Source: JACQFK01 sp964619955 (GTDB lineage: Bacteria > Planctomycetota > MHYJ01 > JACPRB01). From it: a DNA stretch of 64,000 nt. The position numbers were made by a program, and so were the translations under genes. The stretch spans positions 263,937 to 327,936 of the forward strand of contig CAZUJF010000002.1 of NCBI GenBank assembly GCA_964619955.1, given 5' to 3'. The notes under the pieces were generated by a model. It was not told where the DNA came from. It saw only the letters and a list, made by a program, of their open reading frames with translations, and did not search any database. Numbering within the stretch: the first letter of the stretch is position 1; each line of letters starts with the position of its first letter. Positions 39,027 to 48,051 of the stretch are shown here, piece by piece.

Positions 39027-41971
39027 GCGAACTGTCTCCGGTCCCAGAAGAGCGCGCGCCCCGGAGTGGGGGTGAGGGCGGCCCTCCGTCCGAGACGCCT
39101 CCTGCCGCTTCGCCACTGCCTGCCACCACGACGGATTTCGGCCGATTCCCGGAAAAGGGCGAAACGGGCGAGATCACGACACTCCTCGCCGGCGATGCGC
39201 CGCCTGCGGTTTCCAGCGCCGATGCGAAAGCGCCTCTTCATGCCCCTCCGCCCGGACCGAGGGACGGGGATTCAGGCCTCCCGAGAAACGTCGATCCCCA
39301 GATCGAGATCGAGCGCCGGATCGGCGCGGGCGGCATGGGAGAGATCTTCCTTGGCCTTCAGAAGCACCTCGGGCGCAAGGTCGCCGTCAAGCGCATCCGG
39401 GACTGGGGAGCGGACGCTGCCACCAAGGATCGGTTCATCCACGAGGCGAAAGCCCAGTCCCGGCTCCAGCATCCCGGGATCGCCCAGGTCTACGACCTTC
39501 GCGAGGCCGATGGCGCCCTTTACCTCATCATGGAGTATGTCGAGGGGTGGACCCTCGAAGAGGCCCTCGCCAAGGACGGGAAGTTCACGCCCGACCGCAT
39601 CGCATCGGTCGGCGTCCAGCTCATCGAGGCGCTCGAAGCAGCGGCCCACGAGGGATACATCCACCGGGATTTGAAACCCGGGAACGTGATGCTGACGGAC
39701 GGCGGCAAGGTCAAGATCATCGACTTCGGCCTGGCCCTCCTCGTTCGGAACCTCCGGCAGACCCGCTTCACCGAGAAGGGCGAAGTCCTGGGCACTCCGG
39801 CCTACATGTCCCCCGAGCAGCTCAACCAGGAGGAGAAGCTCGACGTCCGGAGCGACATCTGGTCGCTCGGGGTCCTCCTCTACGCGCTCGCGACCGGCGA
39901 GCCGCCCTTCACCGGTCGGGACTTCGTCTGCACGGTGAAGAACGTGATGATGGCCGACCCCGTCCCTCTCCACGCGATCGAATCTGGATTTCCGCCGGGG
40001 CTCTGGCAGGCGATCGCCCGCGCCCTCCGGAAGGATCGGGCTGAGCGCTGGCAGGATTACGCATCCTTCCGGAATGCCCTTCTTAACTACAAGGAAATCG
40101 AGCCTGGGGTGTCGCTGGGCGCCCACCCGGCGGATGCGGAGGGCATGCCAAGCTCCCCAACCGCCCATCGCCGATCGGGGAGGCGGACGGCGGCCGTGCT
40201 CCTGGGCACGTTGCTCGCCCTGCTCGGCACCGCCGCGGCGGCCCGGTATTTCCCCTTCACCCCCAAGGACGCTCCCTTGAGTGCTGGGCCCGGCGCGTGG
40301 GGAAAACCCTCGCCTCGCCCTGCACCGCCCCCCAAGGTGGAGAGTGGGCCGGGACCCGCTAAGGACTTGGCGCCTGCTCCGAAAGAGTTTCCTTCCTTGC
40401 CCAGCGATAAGCCGGCCCCGGCTCCGCTTGCGAAGACTTCCGTCCGCGAGCTTGCTCCGGCCACGAAACCCCCGGCATCGCCCCTTCGCGAGAAGGTGGT
40501 TGGCTACGCTCTCTCCGAGGAGGAAGTCTTCTTCGTCGGGGAAGTCCTCGACCTCTTCTCGCAACAGCGGCCCGCCCTCCTCGCCAAGGACTACCGGCCG
40601 ATCGAGAAGGCCCTCCTCGACTTTGAGCGGGACCGCCTCGGGCTTGCTCGTGACGCCCAGCCGTCCCCCGGGAAGGAGTACATGGCCGGCCAGATCCGGG
40701 CGGCTGCCCGTTTGGTCGACCTCGCCCAGGGGGCCCTCCTTGCGCGGCTCGAGGAGCTACGGCTATCTAAGGAGAAGGTGTCGATCGTCCTTTCGGACGG
40801 AACGGCGAAATCTGGACGCGTCGAGGCGATCGAGAAGGAATCGATCCTCCTCGCATCCGCGGAAGGCGATCGCGTGCGGGTCCCGTTCGCCGAGATCGCG
40901 GCCGAGGGTTTTCGCGGAGCGACCGCCCCGGGTCCCGCGCAACTCGCCCTCCTGGCTCTTTCCGGCGGCATCGACTCCTCCTTCCGCGAGATCGTGGATC
41001 TCGGGATTGTTCGCGACGACTTCCTCTTCTGGCTGCCCGTCGTCGTGAGGCTCGCGCGGCTCGAGGTGGAAGCGACCGCAAGGAGGGCGGTGCTCGTCGT
41101 ACGCCAGGCTCCCGGGACGAAGAATGATTCCCCCGAGGCGGAAGTCCTGCCCGCGCGGGTCGCAGCTCTCGCAGCGATGCTCGCTGAAAGGAAGGAAGAG
41201 ATCCTCAGGCTGTTCAGCCACACGAAAGGTGATTTTGAGTCCGCGGAGCGCGAGGCCTCGGCGCTGCGGTTCCTCGCGAAGCTTGAATACGCCCCCGTGC
41301 TTGCTCTTGCAAAGGGAACGGCGGCTTTCCCTGCCGCGGCTGGGGTGCTCCTCGGGCGATTTGAGGCCGAGCTTGGGGACGCCCACGACGAATTGCTCGC
41401 CCGGACCGGGTGGTTCGGGTTCAGCTGGGGCTTGTTCCCGGACGAGAAGTCGGTCAAAGAGCGAACGAAGTTCTGGGACCTCGATCCCGAAGGACAGGGG
41501 AGCATTCTCCAGGCCGACGGAGTCGAGCGGCGGCTGGTCATGGGCCGCGGATCGAAGCGTGCCCCGGAAGGGGTCATTCTCAGGGTCGCCTTCGAGGCGG
41601 CGAAGGTCGCCCCGGCCGCATCGCACTGGCGGTTCCTCGTCCGGAGCCGCGAAGGGTCGTCGAACTATCTCAGGTTCGACGACGCCACCTGCGCGCTCCA
41701 TCGGACCCGACTGCAGCCGGGCGCCGCCGACCCTGAGGTCGCTAAGGCGACCCTCCCGCCCAAGTCAAAATCGGATGGTGAACGAGTCATCGCACTCCTG
41801 CCCCTTGAGGGCCATCTCCATGTGTTCGTCGACGGTGAGCATGTCCTTGGGGTCTCCCAAGCGGATGCTGCCATCCCGAGCCAGATCTCGATCGGAGTGA
41901 CCCACGGGAAGGCGTGGCTCAAGTCGGTGAAAGCCAGAAAGTCCCCCGAAGAGAACGAAGAACGTCGCTAG
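39023..41971 (+). CDS. Transmembrane Ser/Thr protein kinase
   Basis: 982 aa, GTG start overlapping the sigma-factor stop. After a ~95-residue disordered Pro/Ala-rich leader comes a complete Hanks-type kinase: RIGAGGMGEIFLG (100-111), catalytic AVKRI (Lys123), HRDLKPGN (214-221), DFG (234-236) and GTPAYMSPEQL. A single span (LLGTLLALLGTAAAARYF, ~residue 393-410) leads to a ~570-residue extracytoplasmic part. That part has a Pro-rich linker, a helical region and a jelly-roll-like C-terminal domain (VAPAASHWRFLVRSREGSSNYLRF ... GHLHVFVDGEHVLGVSQ). It probably senses an envelope signal and phosphorylates the coupled sigma factor, regulating transfer or the adjacent envelope genes. Confidence 0.88.
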   Translation: MSELSPVPEERAPRSGGEGGPPSETPPAASPLPATTTDFGRFPEKGETGEITTLLAGDAPPAVSSADAKAPLHAPPPGPRDGDSGLPRNVDPQIEIERRIGAGGMGEIFLGLQKHLGRKVAVKRIRDWGADAATKDRFIHEAKAQSRLQHPGIAQVYDLREADGALYLIMEYVEGWTLEEALAKDGKFTPDRIASVGVQLIEALEAAAHEGYIHRDLKPGNVMLTDGGKVKIIDFGLALLVRNLRQTRFTEKGEVLGTPAYMSPEQLNQEEKLDVRSDIWSLGVLLYALATGEPPFTGRDFVCTVKNVMMADPVPLHAIESGFPPGLWQAIARALRKDRAERWQDYASFRNALLNYKEIEPGVSLGAHPADAEGMPSSPTAHRRSGRRTAAVLLGTLLALLGTAAAARYFPFTPKDAPLSAGPGAWGKPSPRPAPPPKVESGPGPAKDLAPAPKEFPSLPSDKPAPAPLAKTSVRELAPATKPPASPLREKVVGYALSEEEVFFVGEVLDLFSQQRPALLAKDYRPIEKALLDFERDRLGLARDAQPSPGKEYMAGQIRAAARLVDLAQGALLARLEELRLSKEKVSIVLSDGTAKSGRVEAIEKESILLASAEGDRVRVPFAEIAAEGFRGATAPGPAQLALLALSGGIDSSFREIVDLGIVRDDFLFWLPVVVRLARLEVEATARRAVLVVRQAPGTKNDSPEAEVLPARVAALAAMLAERKEEILRLFSHTKGDFESAEREASALRFLAKLEYAPVLALAKGTAAFPAAAGVLLGRFEAELGDAHDELLARTGWFGFSWGLFPDEKSVKERTKFWDLDPEGQGSILQADGVERRLVMGRGSKRAPEGVILRVAFEAAKVAPAASHWRFLVRSREGSSNYLRFDDATCALHRTRLQPGAADPEVAKATLPPKSKSDGERVIALLPLEGHLHVFVDGEHVLGVSQADAAIPSQISIGVTHGKAWLKSVKARKSPEENEERR

Positions 41972-41987
41972 CCAGAAGGAGATAGAG

Positions 41988-44507
41988 ATGCGGGCTAACT
42001 GTTCGTCCGGACATTGGCGGCCCTGGGCATATCTCGCTCTTGCCCTCGTGGCCTCGTGCAGCGGAATTCCCGAGGGCGCCACACCCAGAGGGCCCGGGGG
42101 CGTGCTCGTGGAATCGGTCTTCCTGGAGGGAGACCATCGTGCCGAGCGCTGCCTGAGCGAACTCGCGAAGTCGCTCCGGGACCTCCCCGACGGGGTCCTC
42201 TTCTTCGACCGCGAGGACTCGAAGATCCGGGTGACGCCTCCGCGCGGTCCCTCCATCGAGAGCTACCATGTCCATCTCATTCACCGGGTGGGCGCCGATG
42301 TGCTCGACTATGTGGCGCGGCAGAACGACGCGGGACTGATCGACCTTGATCTATCCCGCTTCGACCAGCCGGAAGAACTGATCGTGGTCTCCTCCGCCTA
42401 TCGGTTCTCCAAGCACGAGGAAGCCGCCTCAAAAGGCGGCGCCGGTCGTGATGAAGAGGCACTCACCCCGCCATATGCCATGGCGTTCCGACTCGTCCCC
42501 GCGGATCAGAGCGAGGTCGTGATGTCGCTCCAGCCGTTCCGGTACGTCGTCGAGACGAATCTGGGCAATCTCTCCCTCTTCGTCCAGTCCTTCAACCGGA
42601 GGGACATGCTCCTCACGTGGGTGGATCCCGGGAAGAAGCTGAGCGCGCTGATCAAGGAAGACCCGTACATCCACCTGAAGAAGGAGGATGCCTACATTCC
42701 GCCCCGCCTCGTGGTCGACGTCCTCCGTGGGAAGGGGGACCTGCCGTGGCAACGGGCGGGCACCTGGCATCTCCCCGGATCCGCCCTGCGCTCTGTGGGT
42801 GCGGGCGACTTGCCCTTCTCGTTTCGGACCCCGGGGAAGGAGTTGATCTCCTTCGGGTCGCCGGCGCGCGTGGATTTCACGCTGCCCGAGCAGCCTCCGG
42901 CCACGTCGGCAAGGATTGAAGCCAAGTACTCGGGAGTGCGGCCCAAGGACGCGCTCCGGCTCGTCTTCGCGGTTCAGTACCCCACCGGGCGCGGCAAGGA
43001 GACGGCCTTCCGGATCGAGAATCAGGACGTGACCGCCACGACGGGGAAGGGCTCCTTCGTCGCGAGTTTTGCCGACCAGGATCCTTCTCGCTTCCCGATC
43101 AATTCCGCCTTGGTCCACCGCTTCGTTCAGCCCTGGCGTCTCCACGGCGGTGCCTACACTCCGGAGAAGCCGCTGGGAACATCGGCGGTGTCGCTTGAGC
43201 CCAAGGGAGGCCCGGGAAAGATTCATGCCCGGGTGGTCGCCCCGCGATATGCGTCCCACTACGACTTTCTCTCGTTCATGGGTGAGGGACGCGGGAAGAC
43301 CTCTGGCGACTCCTTCCTCAGGGGATTCTCGGGCGGTCCCGGCTCTCCGAATGCGACGCCTCCGCCGGTCGACCCACCGCCAGTCATTCCCCCGCCGATT
43401 ACGCCGCCGCCGGGAGATGGCACCGTCCCCGGCGGGCAGAATCCAAACATGACGCCCGGGGGCGGCGGTGGAGGTGGCAACAACAACAATTGCGGCTGCG
43501 GCCCCGGTCCTGCGCCGGGAATGCCTTCGCCTGGCTGCCCGAGCAAGCACAAGTGCAAGGGTCAGTGCGGCCAGGCCTGTCCGGGAAACAGTCACTGCAA
43601 GGATGACAATGGAGGCAAGATCACGCTGGAGTTCCCTTGCCCTCCCAGCCCCAAGGGCTGCGGGCAGGACCGCGCCAGCGGCGAGTGCAAGTGCGGCGTG
43701 CATCCCTGGAACATGAACGCCGCCATGAGCGCCGTCATGCAACTCTTCCCGGGCGCCGCGGACTACTCGTGGTTCGGCTTGCACAACGGTTGGGCGCCCT
43801 GCGATGAAACCAGCCCGATTGGCCAGGTCCGCATTTCATATTGGGCCCAGGCGGGCTTTGGCATGACCCACGTCTGGTGCACTGTCTCCGCATCTTTTGG
43901 ACCGTGCAAGAAAGCGCCGGAACCAGGTATCGGCAAGCCTGGTGGCGGGCCCGCTGGAGGTGGTCCGCCCTACACGGGTCCCGGCGTTGGTCCGGGGGTT
44001 GGGAGCGGGGGTGCGAGCACCGTTGCCATTGTCCCGATAGTCCCGAACGGACCTTCGATGGCGACGATCAGCGGGGTCACCACCTCGGTCACAAACACGC
44101 CAACGCATCCACTGGGGGCGAACGATCCGAACACAATCGTCCAGGTCGACATGATCTTGGATGCACTGGGAATCGCGGGGCCGCTCAATCTCGGATTCCT
44201 TCAGTATGACCCGGCGACGCTCGCGCTGGTTCTTGCGGGTCCTGCGCCAACCATCGCCGAGATCTATCAGGCGGCCAATCAGAACTCTGTGGCGAACAGC
44301 ATGTCGAACGCGGATACGGAATTGAACCTGCCATTCTTCTTGGAAGGCCTCCTTGGGGGCGTCCCTGGGTTGCCCGGCGGGGGCGGGGGTGGGGCTGGGG
44401 GTGGCGGAGGGGTGCCTCCGATTCCCCCCGGCTGTGGGGCTCTCGGAATAGAATTCATCCTCGGGTTGACCCTGCTCCAGGCGCTCATCAGGAGGATCGC
44501 CCGATGA
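41988..44507 (+). CDS. Large Cys-rich lipoprotein of the ICE
   Basis: 839 aa. Lipoprotein signal YLALALVASC (lipidated Cys24). The N-terminal ~440 residues are a soluble beta-rich domain. Then follow a Pro-rich spacer (PPPVDPPPVIPPPITPPP), a Gly/Asn run and a knot with about 20 cysteines between residues ~500 and ~645 (CGCGPG, CKGQCGQACPGNSHC, CPPSPKGCGQ, CKCG). A Gly-rich C-terminal third ends in a hydrophobic segment. The architecture suggests an outer-surface adhesin or mating-pair stabiliser (the TraN role is otherwise unfilled), but there is no sequence family match. It overlaps the downstream barrel gene by 4 nt. Confidence 0.6.
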   Translation: MRANCSSGHWRPWAYLALALVASCSGIPEGATPRGPGGVLVESVFLEGDHRAERCLSELAKSLRDLPDGVLFFDREDSKIRVTPPRGPSIESYHVHLIHRVGADVLDYVARQNDAGLIDLDLSRFDQPEELIVVSSAYRFSKHEEAASKGGAGRDEEALTPPYAMAFRLVPADQSEVVMSLQPFRYVVETNLGNLSLFVQSFNRRDMLLTWVDPGKKLSALIKEDPYIHLKKEDAYIPPRLVVDVLRGKGDLPWQRAGTWHLPGSALRSVGAGDLPFSFRTPGKELISFGSPARVDFTLPEQPPATSARIEAKYSGVRPKDALRLVFAVQYPTGRGKETAFRIENQDVTATTGKGSFVASFADQDPSRFPINSALVHRFVQPWRLHGGAYTPEKPLGTSAVSLEPKGGPGKIHARVVAPRYASHYDFLSFMGEGRGKTSGDSFLRGFSGGPGSPNATPPPVDPPPVIPPPITPPPGDGTVPGGQNPNMTPGGGGGGGNNNNCGCGPGPAPGMPSPGCPSKHKCKGQCGQACPGNSHCKDDNGGKITLEFPCPPSPKGCGQDRASGECKCGVHPWNMNAAMSAVMQLFPGAADYSWFGLHNGWAPCDETSPIGQVRISYWAQAGFGMTHVWCTVSASFGPCKKAPEPGIGKPGGGPAGGGPPYTGPGVGPGVGSGGASTVAIVPIVPNGPSMATISGVTTSVTNTPTHPLGANDPNTIVQVDMILDALGIAGPLNLGFLQYDPATLALVLAGPAPTIAEIYQAANQNSVANSMSNADTELNLPFFLEGLLGGVPGLPGGGGGGAGGGGGVPPIPPGCGALGIEFILGLTLLQALIRRIAR

Positions 44508-45886
44508 CTTCCGCCTCCTTCAAACGGCAGCGGGGCCTCTTTGCGGCCTCATGCGTCGTCGCTCTTGTGACCGGCTGGCATCAAGCCGCATCTGCTCAGG
44601 TCCACCTCGACTCCACCAGGTCCGGGGAAACTTCCCTGGAAACGGTTCGGACGGCTTATACGTCCGGCCGCAACAAGGAAGCGGTTCTGCTGGCCGATCA
44701 GGCGATTTTCAGAATTGCGGGCGACGTGGATGGAGGGTTGACCCTGGCGGAACTCCATTTCTGGCGTGGCGCGTCTCTGCGGCGCCTCGATCGGCACGAG
44801 GAGGCGGTGATCGCCCTCGACACGTCCCACCGCCTGGGCCTTCGCGTCCCGGAGCTCTACCTCGAACGCGCGCTCAGTCGGCGATCGCTGAAACAAGACC
44901 AGGACGCCGAGCGTGATTACCAGGAGGCGGAGCGCTTGCTTCCTCCTGACGACGAGCGCCGGTTTCGCTTTGCGGAGCGGTGGAAAAGCGTGAACAAGGC
45001 GGAACCGGCCTTCCAACTCGCGGTAACACCCCAGCTAGGATACGATTCCAACATCTTCGGCCTTGAGAAGGACGCCCCGCTCATTAGCGGAACTGCGGAG
45101 GAGCAGAGCCTCTACTACGGCTTGGTTCTCGGGGTGAAATACTTCCTCCACCGCAGCGATACCCAGATCCTGGCCCTCGAGTACCGCAATCAACTGAGGG
45201 CCTACGCGGAGGATCAGGACCTGAACTATACCGACAACGTGATCTCGGCCGTTGGTCGGCAACCCTTCCTCGAATGGGCCGACCTCGAGGTGAGGGCAGC
45301 CTGGGGCGAGGCCTTCAGCGATGGGGAAGGACATTTACGGACGACTCGGACCGTGGCGCCAGCCTTTCTCCTCCACTTTTCACCAGCGATGCAGGCCAGG
45401 TTGTGGGGCGATTGGACGGATGCGGACTACTACACGACCGGCATTCCTCCGGTACAGGATCGTGACGGCGTCATCCTGCGCGCGGGCCTCGTCTTTGGTC
45501 TCGATCTCGGAGGCGGCTGGAGCTTCGCTCCCCACTTCGGATTCGCCGAGTACGATGCCGATGGAGACGATTACGATCACCGCGACTGGGTGGCGGGCTT
45601 GGCCCTGACGACGGCCGAGTACCTCGGCTGCGTCTTCTCGCCCTTGGTGTCGTACACGCGGGCGGAGTACGACCACCCCAACAGCGTGGTCGGATTTACC
45701 GAGAAGCGGAATGACCGGATCTGGCGCTTCGCTCTTACGGTGACGGTACGCGAACTGGAGAAGCTGATCGGCTATGCTCCGAGCATCACGATCGCATTCC
45801 TGGACCACTCGTCCAACCTGGACCCTTACGACTACAAGCGCTGGGAGCCAAGGATCGAGATGACGATGGTGGCGATTTCGTTCTGA
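44504..45886 (+). CDS. TPR plus outer-membrane beta-barrel protein
   Basis: 460 aa, with signal peptide (GLFAASCVVALVTGWHQAASAQ). TPR-like helices span residues ~45-160 (LHFWRGASLRRLDRHEEAVIALDTSHRLG; LYLERALSRRSLKQDQDAERDYQEAERL). From ~165 on there are alternating amphipathic strands (AVTPQLGYDSNIFGL, YYGLVLGVKYFLHRSDTQILALEYRNQLRAY) ending in MTMVAISF with a C-terminal Phe, the usual insertion signal for the BAM complex. The architecture resembles SLAM-like or porin-type surface assembly proteins. It is co-transcribed with the Cys-rich lipoprotein and might export or anchor it. Confidence 0.72.
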   Translation: MTSASFKRQRGLFAASCVVALVTGWHQAASAQVHLDSTRSGETSLETVRTAYTSGRNKEAVLLADQAIFRIAGDVDGGLTLAELHFWRGASLRRLDRHEEAVIALDTSHRLGLRVPELYLERALSRRSLKQDQDAERDYQEAERLLPPDDERRFRFAERWKSVNKAEPAFQLAVTPQLGYDSNIFGLEKDAPLISGTAEEQSLYYGLVLGVKYFLHRSDTQILALEYRNQLRAYAEDQDLNYTDNVISAVGRQPFLEWADLEVRAAWGEAFSDGEGHLRTTRTVAPAFLLHFSPAMQARLWGDWTDADYYTTGIPPVQDRDGVILRAGLVFGLDLGGGWSFAPHFGFAEYDADGDDYDHRDWVAGLALTTAEYLGCVFSPLVSYTRAEYDHPNSVVGFTEKRNDRIWRFALTVTVRELEKLIGYAPSITIAFLDHSSNLDPYDYKRWEPRIEMTMVAISF

Positions 45887-45907
45887 GGAGAGCGGGACAA
45901 AGCACTC

Positions 45908-47227
45908 CTACTTAGAACGGGTCTTGAAGGACCAGGATCGCTCGACCGGAGTGTCGTTCGCCTTGCAGGTGATCCTCACAGTATGGGCGACACCTAGTTC
46001 CAATTGGGTCTCCGGGAGAGCCAGGACCGTAATCCAATCTCCCCTGAGGGAAACGCGGCTGTCTCCGCTAAGGTAGATGCGGGTTGGAATCGTCTTCCCG
46101 GAGCCTGTACTGAGCGCCACGTTTACATCAGAGGCCTGGCCTCGGGTGAAGATTCTCAGCATGATGGGAACGCCGGCCTTAGTCAGGAAGTCGAGTTCAG
46201 ACTTGTCCCAGCCGTACTCCATTGCCCCTTTGCCATTCGAAAATGTTGATGGCGCGTCAGCCTCTGCGTCATACGGGTAGCGGACCAATGGGGCTTTTAC
46301 CCCGCCGACCACGATCGTATCCTCGGTGTCCTTCCATCCCGGCCACTTCTCGACAACCGTTTCTCTTGAGTATCTCTCGGAAGGCGTGGGGATGTCTGTG
46401 CGGAAGGGTACATGTGGAATGGCGTACGCGGTCATTGGGTTGACCTTCTTCCCCCCCGCCCAATGGGCCAGCCAAAGCTGTCGCGCATCGGGGTTTAGCA
46501 GGTCTTGCCGAATCAAGGCGTAGGGACGAAGCGTGTCGGGAAACTCCTGGAGCTTGCAATAAAGGGGGCGAGCACATTGCTGTTTGGCCAGCTCGACTCC
46601 CTCCGAGTACATCGGTGACGACGTATCCGACTTTACCTCGCTCCGGTAATCGTCGGTCTCCCCCATGTACCAGCAGGCGAGGATGAGCTGGCGGGACTTC
46701 TCGAAGTCCCAGAGGATCGCGCGAAGGCCCATGGCGCGGCGCAGCTTGTTGAAGCGCTGGGTGGCCTGGATGTACTCCTCCGCACCACGGGCGATCTCGT
46801 ATTTGGGAACGAGATCGTGGACAAGTTTCTTCGCGTTGGCCGATAGCTCATCCTTCATGAGTTGCGGAAGGAGTGAATCGAGGAGTTTTTTGGAGTCAAA
46901 GGCGATTCCCCGGAGCGCGGTGTCGATGGGGTTTGCGTCAGCGAGTTGCTCTCCGCCGCGGAGCTTGCCGACGAAGACGTCTACCTCGCGCATGCCCTTG
47001 ATCCCGGCGACCTTCGCATCCTTGCTCCCAAAGCCGACGGCGCAGCTCGCCAGGAAGTGGGCCGCCTCCGGGTCGCCGAGGCCATCGTACTTCTTGGCGA
47101 GGTCCTCGAGATTCTTAACGAGCTGGGACGTGAGCTGGTCGACGCGCTTGCTCAACTTCTCGTCGTCGGCTTCAAGCCGAGGCGAAAGGGCGAGTGCAAG
47201 AAGGACGCCTGGAAGAAACTTGCTCAT
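45908..47227 (-). CDS. Secreted hypothetical protein of the ICE
   Basis: 439 aa from ATG 47227, which opens a signal peptide (SKFLPGVLLALALSPRLEA); an upstream ATG at 47260 would add 11 residues and destroy it. The N-terminal two thirds are helical (KLSKRVDQLTSQLVKNLEDLAKKYDGLG). The last ~100 residues are a beta-sandwich (VPIMLRIFTRGQASDVNVALSTGSG, RIYLSGDSRVSLRGDWITVLAL, AHTVRITCKANDTPVERSWSF). No family is recognised. It converges on the barrel protein gene. It could be another periplasmic component of the transfer apparatus, or unrelated cargo. Confidence 0.6.
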   Translation of the reverse strand: MSKFLPGVLLALALSPRLEADDEKLSKRVDQLTSQLVKNLEDLAKKYDGLGDPEAAHFLASCAVGFGSKDAKVAGIKGMREVDVFVGKLRGGEQLADANPIDTALRGIAFDSKKLLDSLLPQLMKDELSANAKKLVHDLVPKYEIARGAEEYIQATQRFNKLRRAMGLRAILWDFEKSRQLILACWYMGETDDYRSEVKSDTSSPMYSEGVELAKQQCARPLYCKLQEFPDTLRPYALIRQDLLNPDARQLWLAHWAGGKKVNPMTAYAIPHVPFRTDIPTPSERYSRETVVEKWPGWKDTEDTIVVGGVKAPLVRYPYDAEADAPSTFSNGKGAMEYGWDKSELDFLTKAGVPIMLRIFTRGQASDVNVALSTGSGKTIPTRIYLSGDSRVSLRGDWITVLALPETQLELGVAHTVRITCKANDTPVERSWSFKTRSK

Positions 47228-47453
47228 GAACGGCGCCCAGTTCTCGGGGCGCCCCACCATTCTAACGACAACCTGCCCAATGAGGAATGTCGGGTTGCAT
47301 GGGTGACGGCGGACACTGAGGGAAATACTATTGGCTAGGAATATTTGAACGCGCGTGCTACCTAGGAGTGGTCGCGGGGCCTTCTGCGATCACGCAGTAC
47401 GGGATGTTCCACACGTGAGACCGGGGGTGTGACAAGGCCCCGCGACTCTCCAA
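47228..47453. other. Structured intergenic region
   Basis: Between the secreted protein and the small zinc protein lies a perfect 13-bp inverted repeat (47372-47384 with 47434-47446; GTCGCGGGGCCTT arm) with a ~49-nt loop. The loop holds a smaller hairpin (CTGCG-ATCA-CGCAG). An ATCACGCAG word recurs at 47390-47398 and 47453-47461. No T-run follows, so a simple terminator is not convincing. Confidence 0.45.
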
Positions 47454-47747
47454 TCACGCAGCGTCCTTCCTATGCCGCGCCAGCTCCGCAGCTACCTCAT
47501 CGGCGGTCTTGGAGCCGTAGCTAACCCGGTAGCAGAGCTCGCAGGCACCGATGTCGCTCTTGGGCCAGGGGCTCACCCACGGCTCGCGCCTGCCGCAGAG
47601 GACGCAGTACCCTTCTGTGGCTCTCGCGCGGTGCTGCGCGCAGAGCGCATCCGCCTCGTCCTTCGACTGGCACGCAGGATCGACCGCAAGCGATGCCGGC
47701 ACGATCCCGTAGTACGCGCACGCCGCGCAGATTGAAGTCCGCTCCAT
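47454..47747 (-). CDS. Small zinc-binding hypothetical protein
   Basis: 97 aa from ATG 47747, with TTGGAGGG ending 4 nt upstream. Cys positions suggest two zinc sites: CAACAYYG, then ACQ...LCAQH, YCVLCGRREPW and ACELCYRVSYG. A C-terminal helix ends in KDAA. Similar CxxC proteins of ~100 aa are frequent phage/ICE cargo. The function is unknown. It is the third small Cys-rich protein on the element. Confidence 0.6.
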   Translation of the reverse strand: MERTSICAACAYYGIVPASLAVDPACQSKDEADALCAQHRARATEGYCVLCGRREPWVSPWPKSDIGACELCYRVSYGSKTADEVAAELARHRKDAA

Positions 47748-48051
47748 GAATCCCTCCAATAATTCGATGCGCCCGATTGCGCAGGGTATAGTTGCAAATC
47801 CTCATGGCGATATAGGTCACAGCTATTAGGGCCGTGCCGGGGGTGGCACAGTTCTTGGGTGAACATCGCAAGTTCATTCATTTATGCACTTGGTAGGCGC
47901 ACCAGGTGTACAGTACTACGGAGAGTTGAAGGGGTAAGAGGCTCGACCTCCTCCTGGCAGGTTGCCTGCGAAGTTCCGGAATCCTACCGGCTACCGCGCA
48001 GCCGTACCGGATGTGCCCCTCCAAGCACGTGAGTTCCTTCTCCGTTAGGGG
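47748..48051. other. Intergenic boundary between transfer and defence modules
   Basis: About 300 bases with no gene I can support. It separates the leftward zinc-protein gene from the rightward ubiquitin-like operon and so should contain both promoters. The base composition is more balanced than in the flanks. No clear -35/-10 pairs or repeats were found by eye. Confidence 0.4.

Noticed and set aside
43385..43500. Simple-sequence repeats in the lipoprotein gene as mobile or regulatory repeats
   Set aside because: They encode in-frame Pro-rich and Gly/Asn-rich linkers of a secreted protein and need no other explanation.
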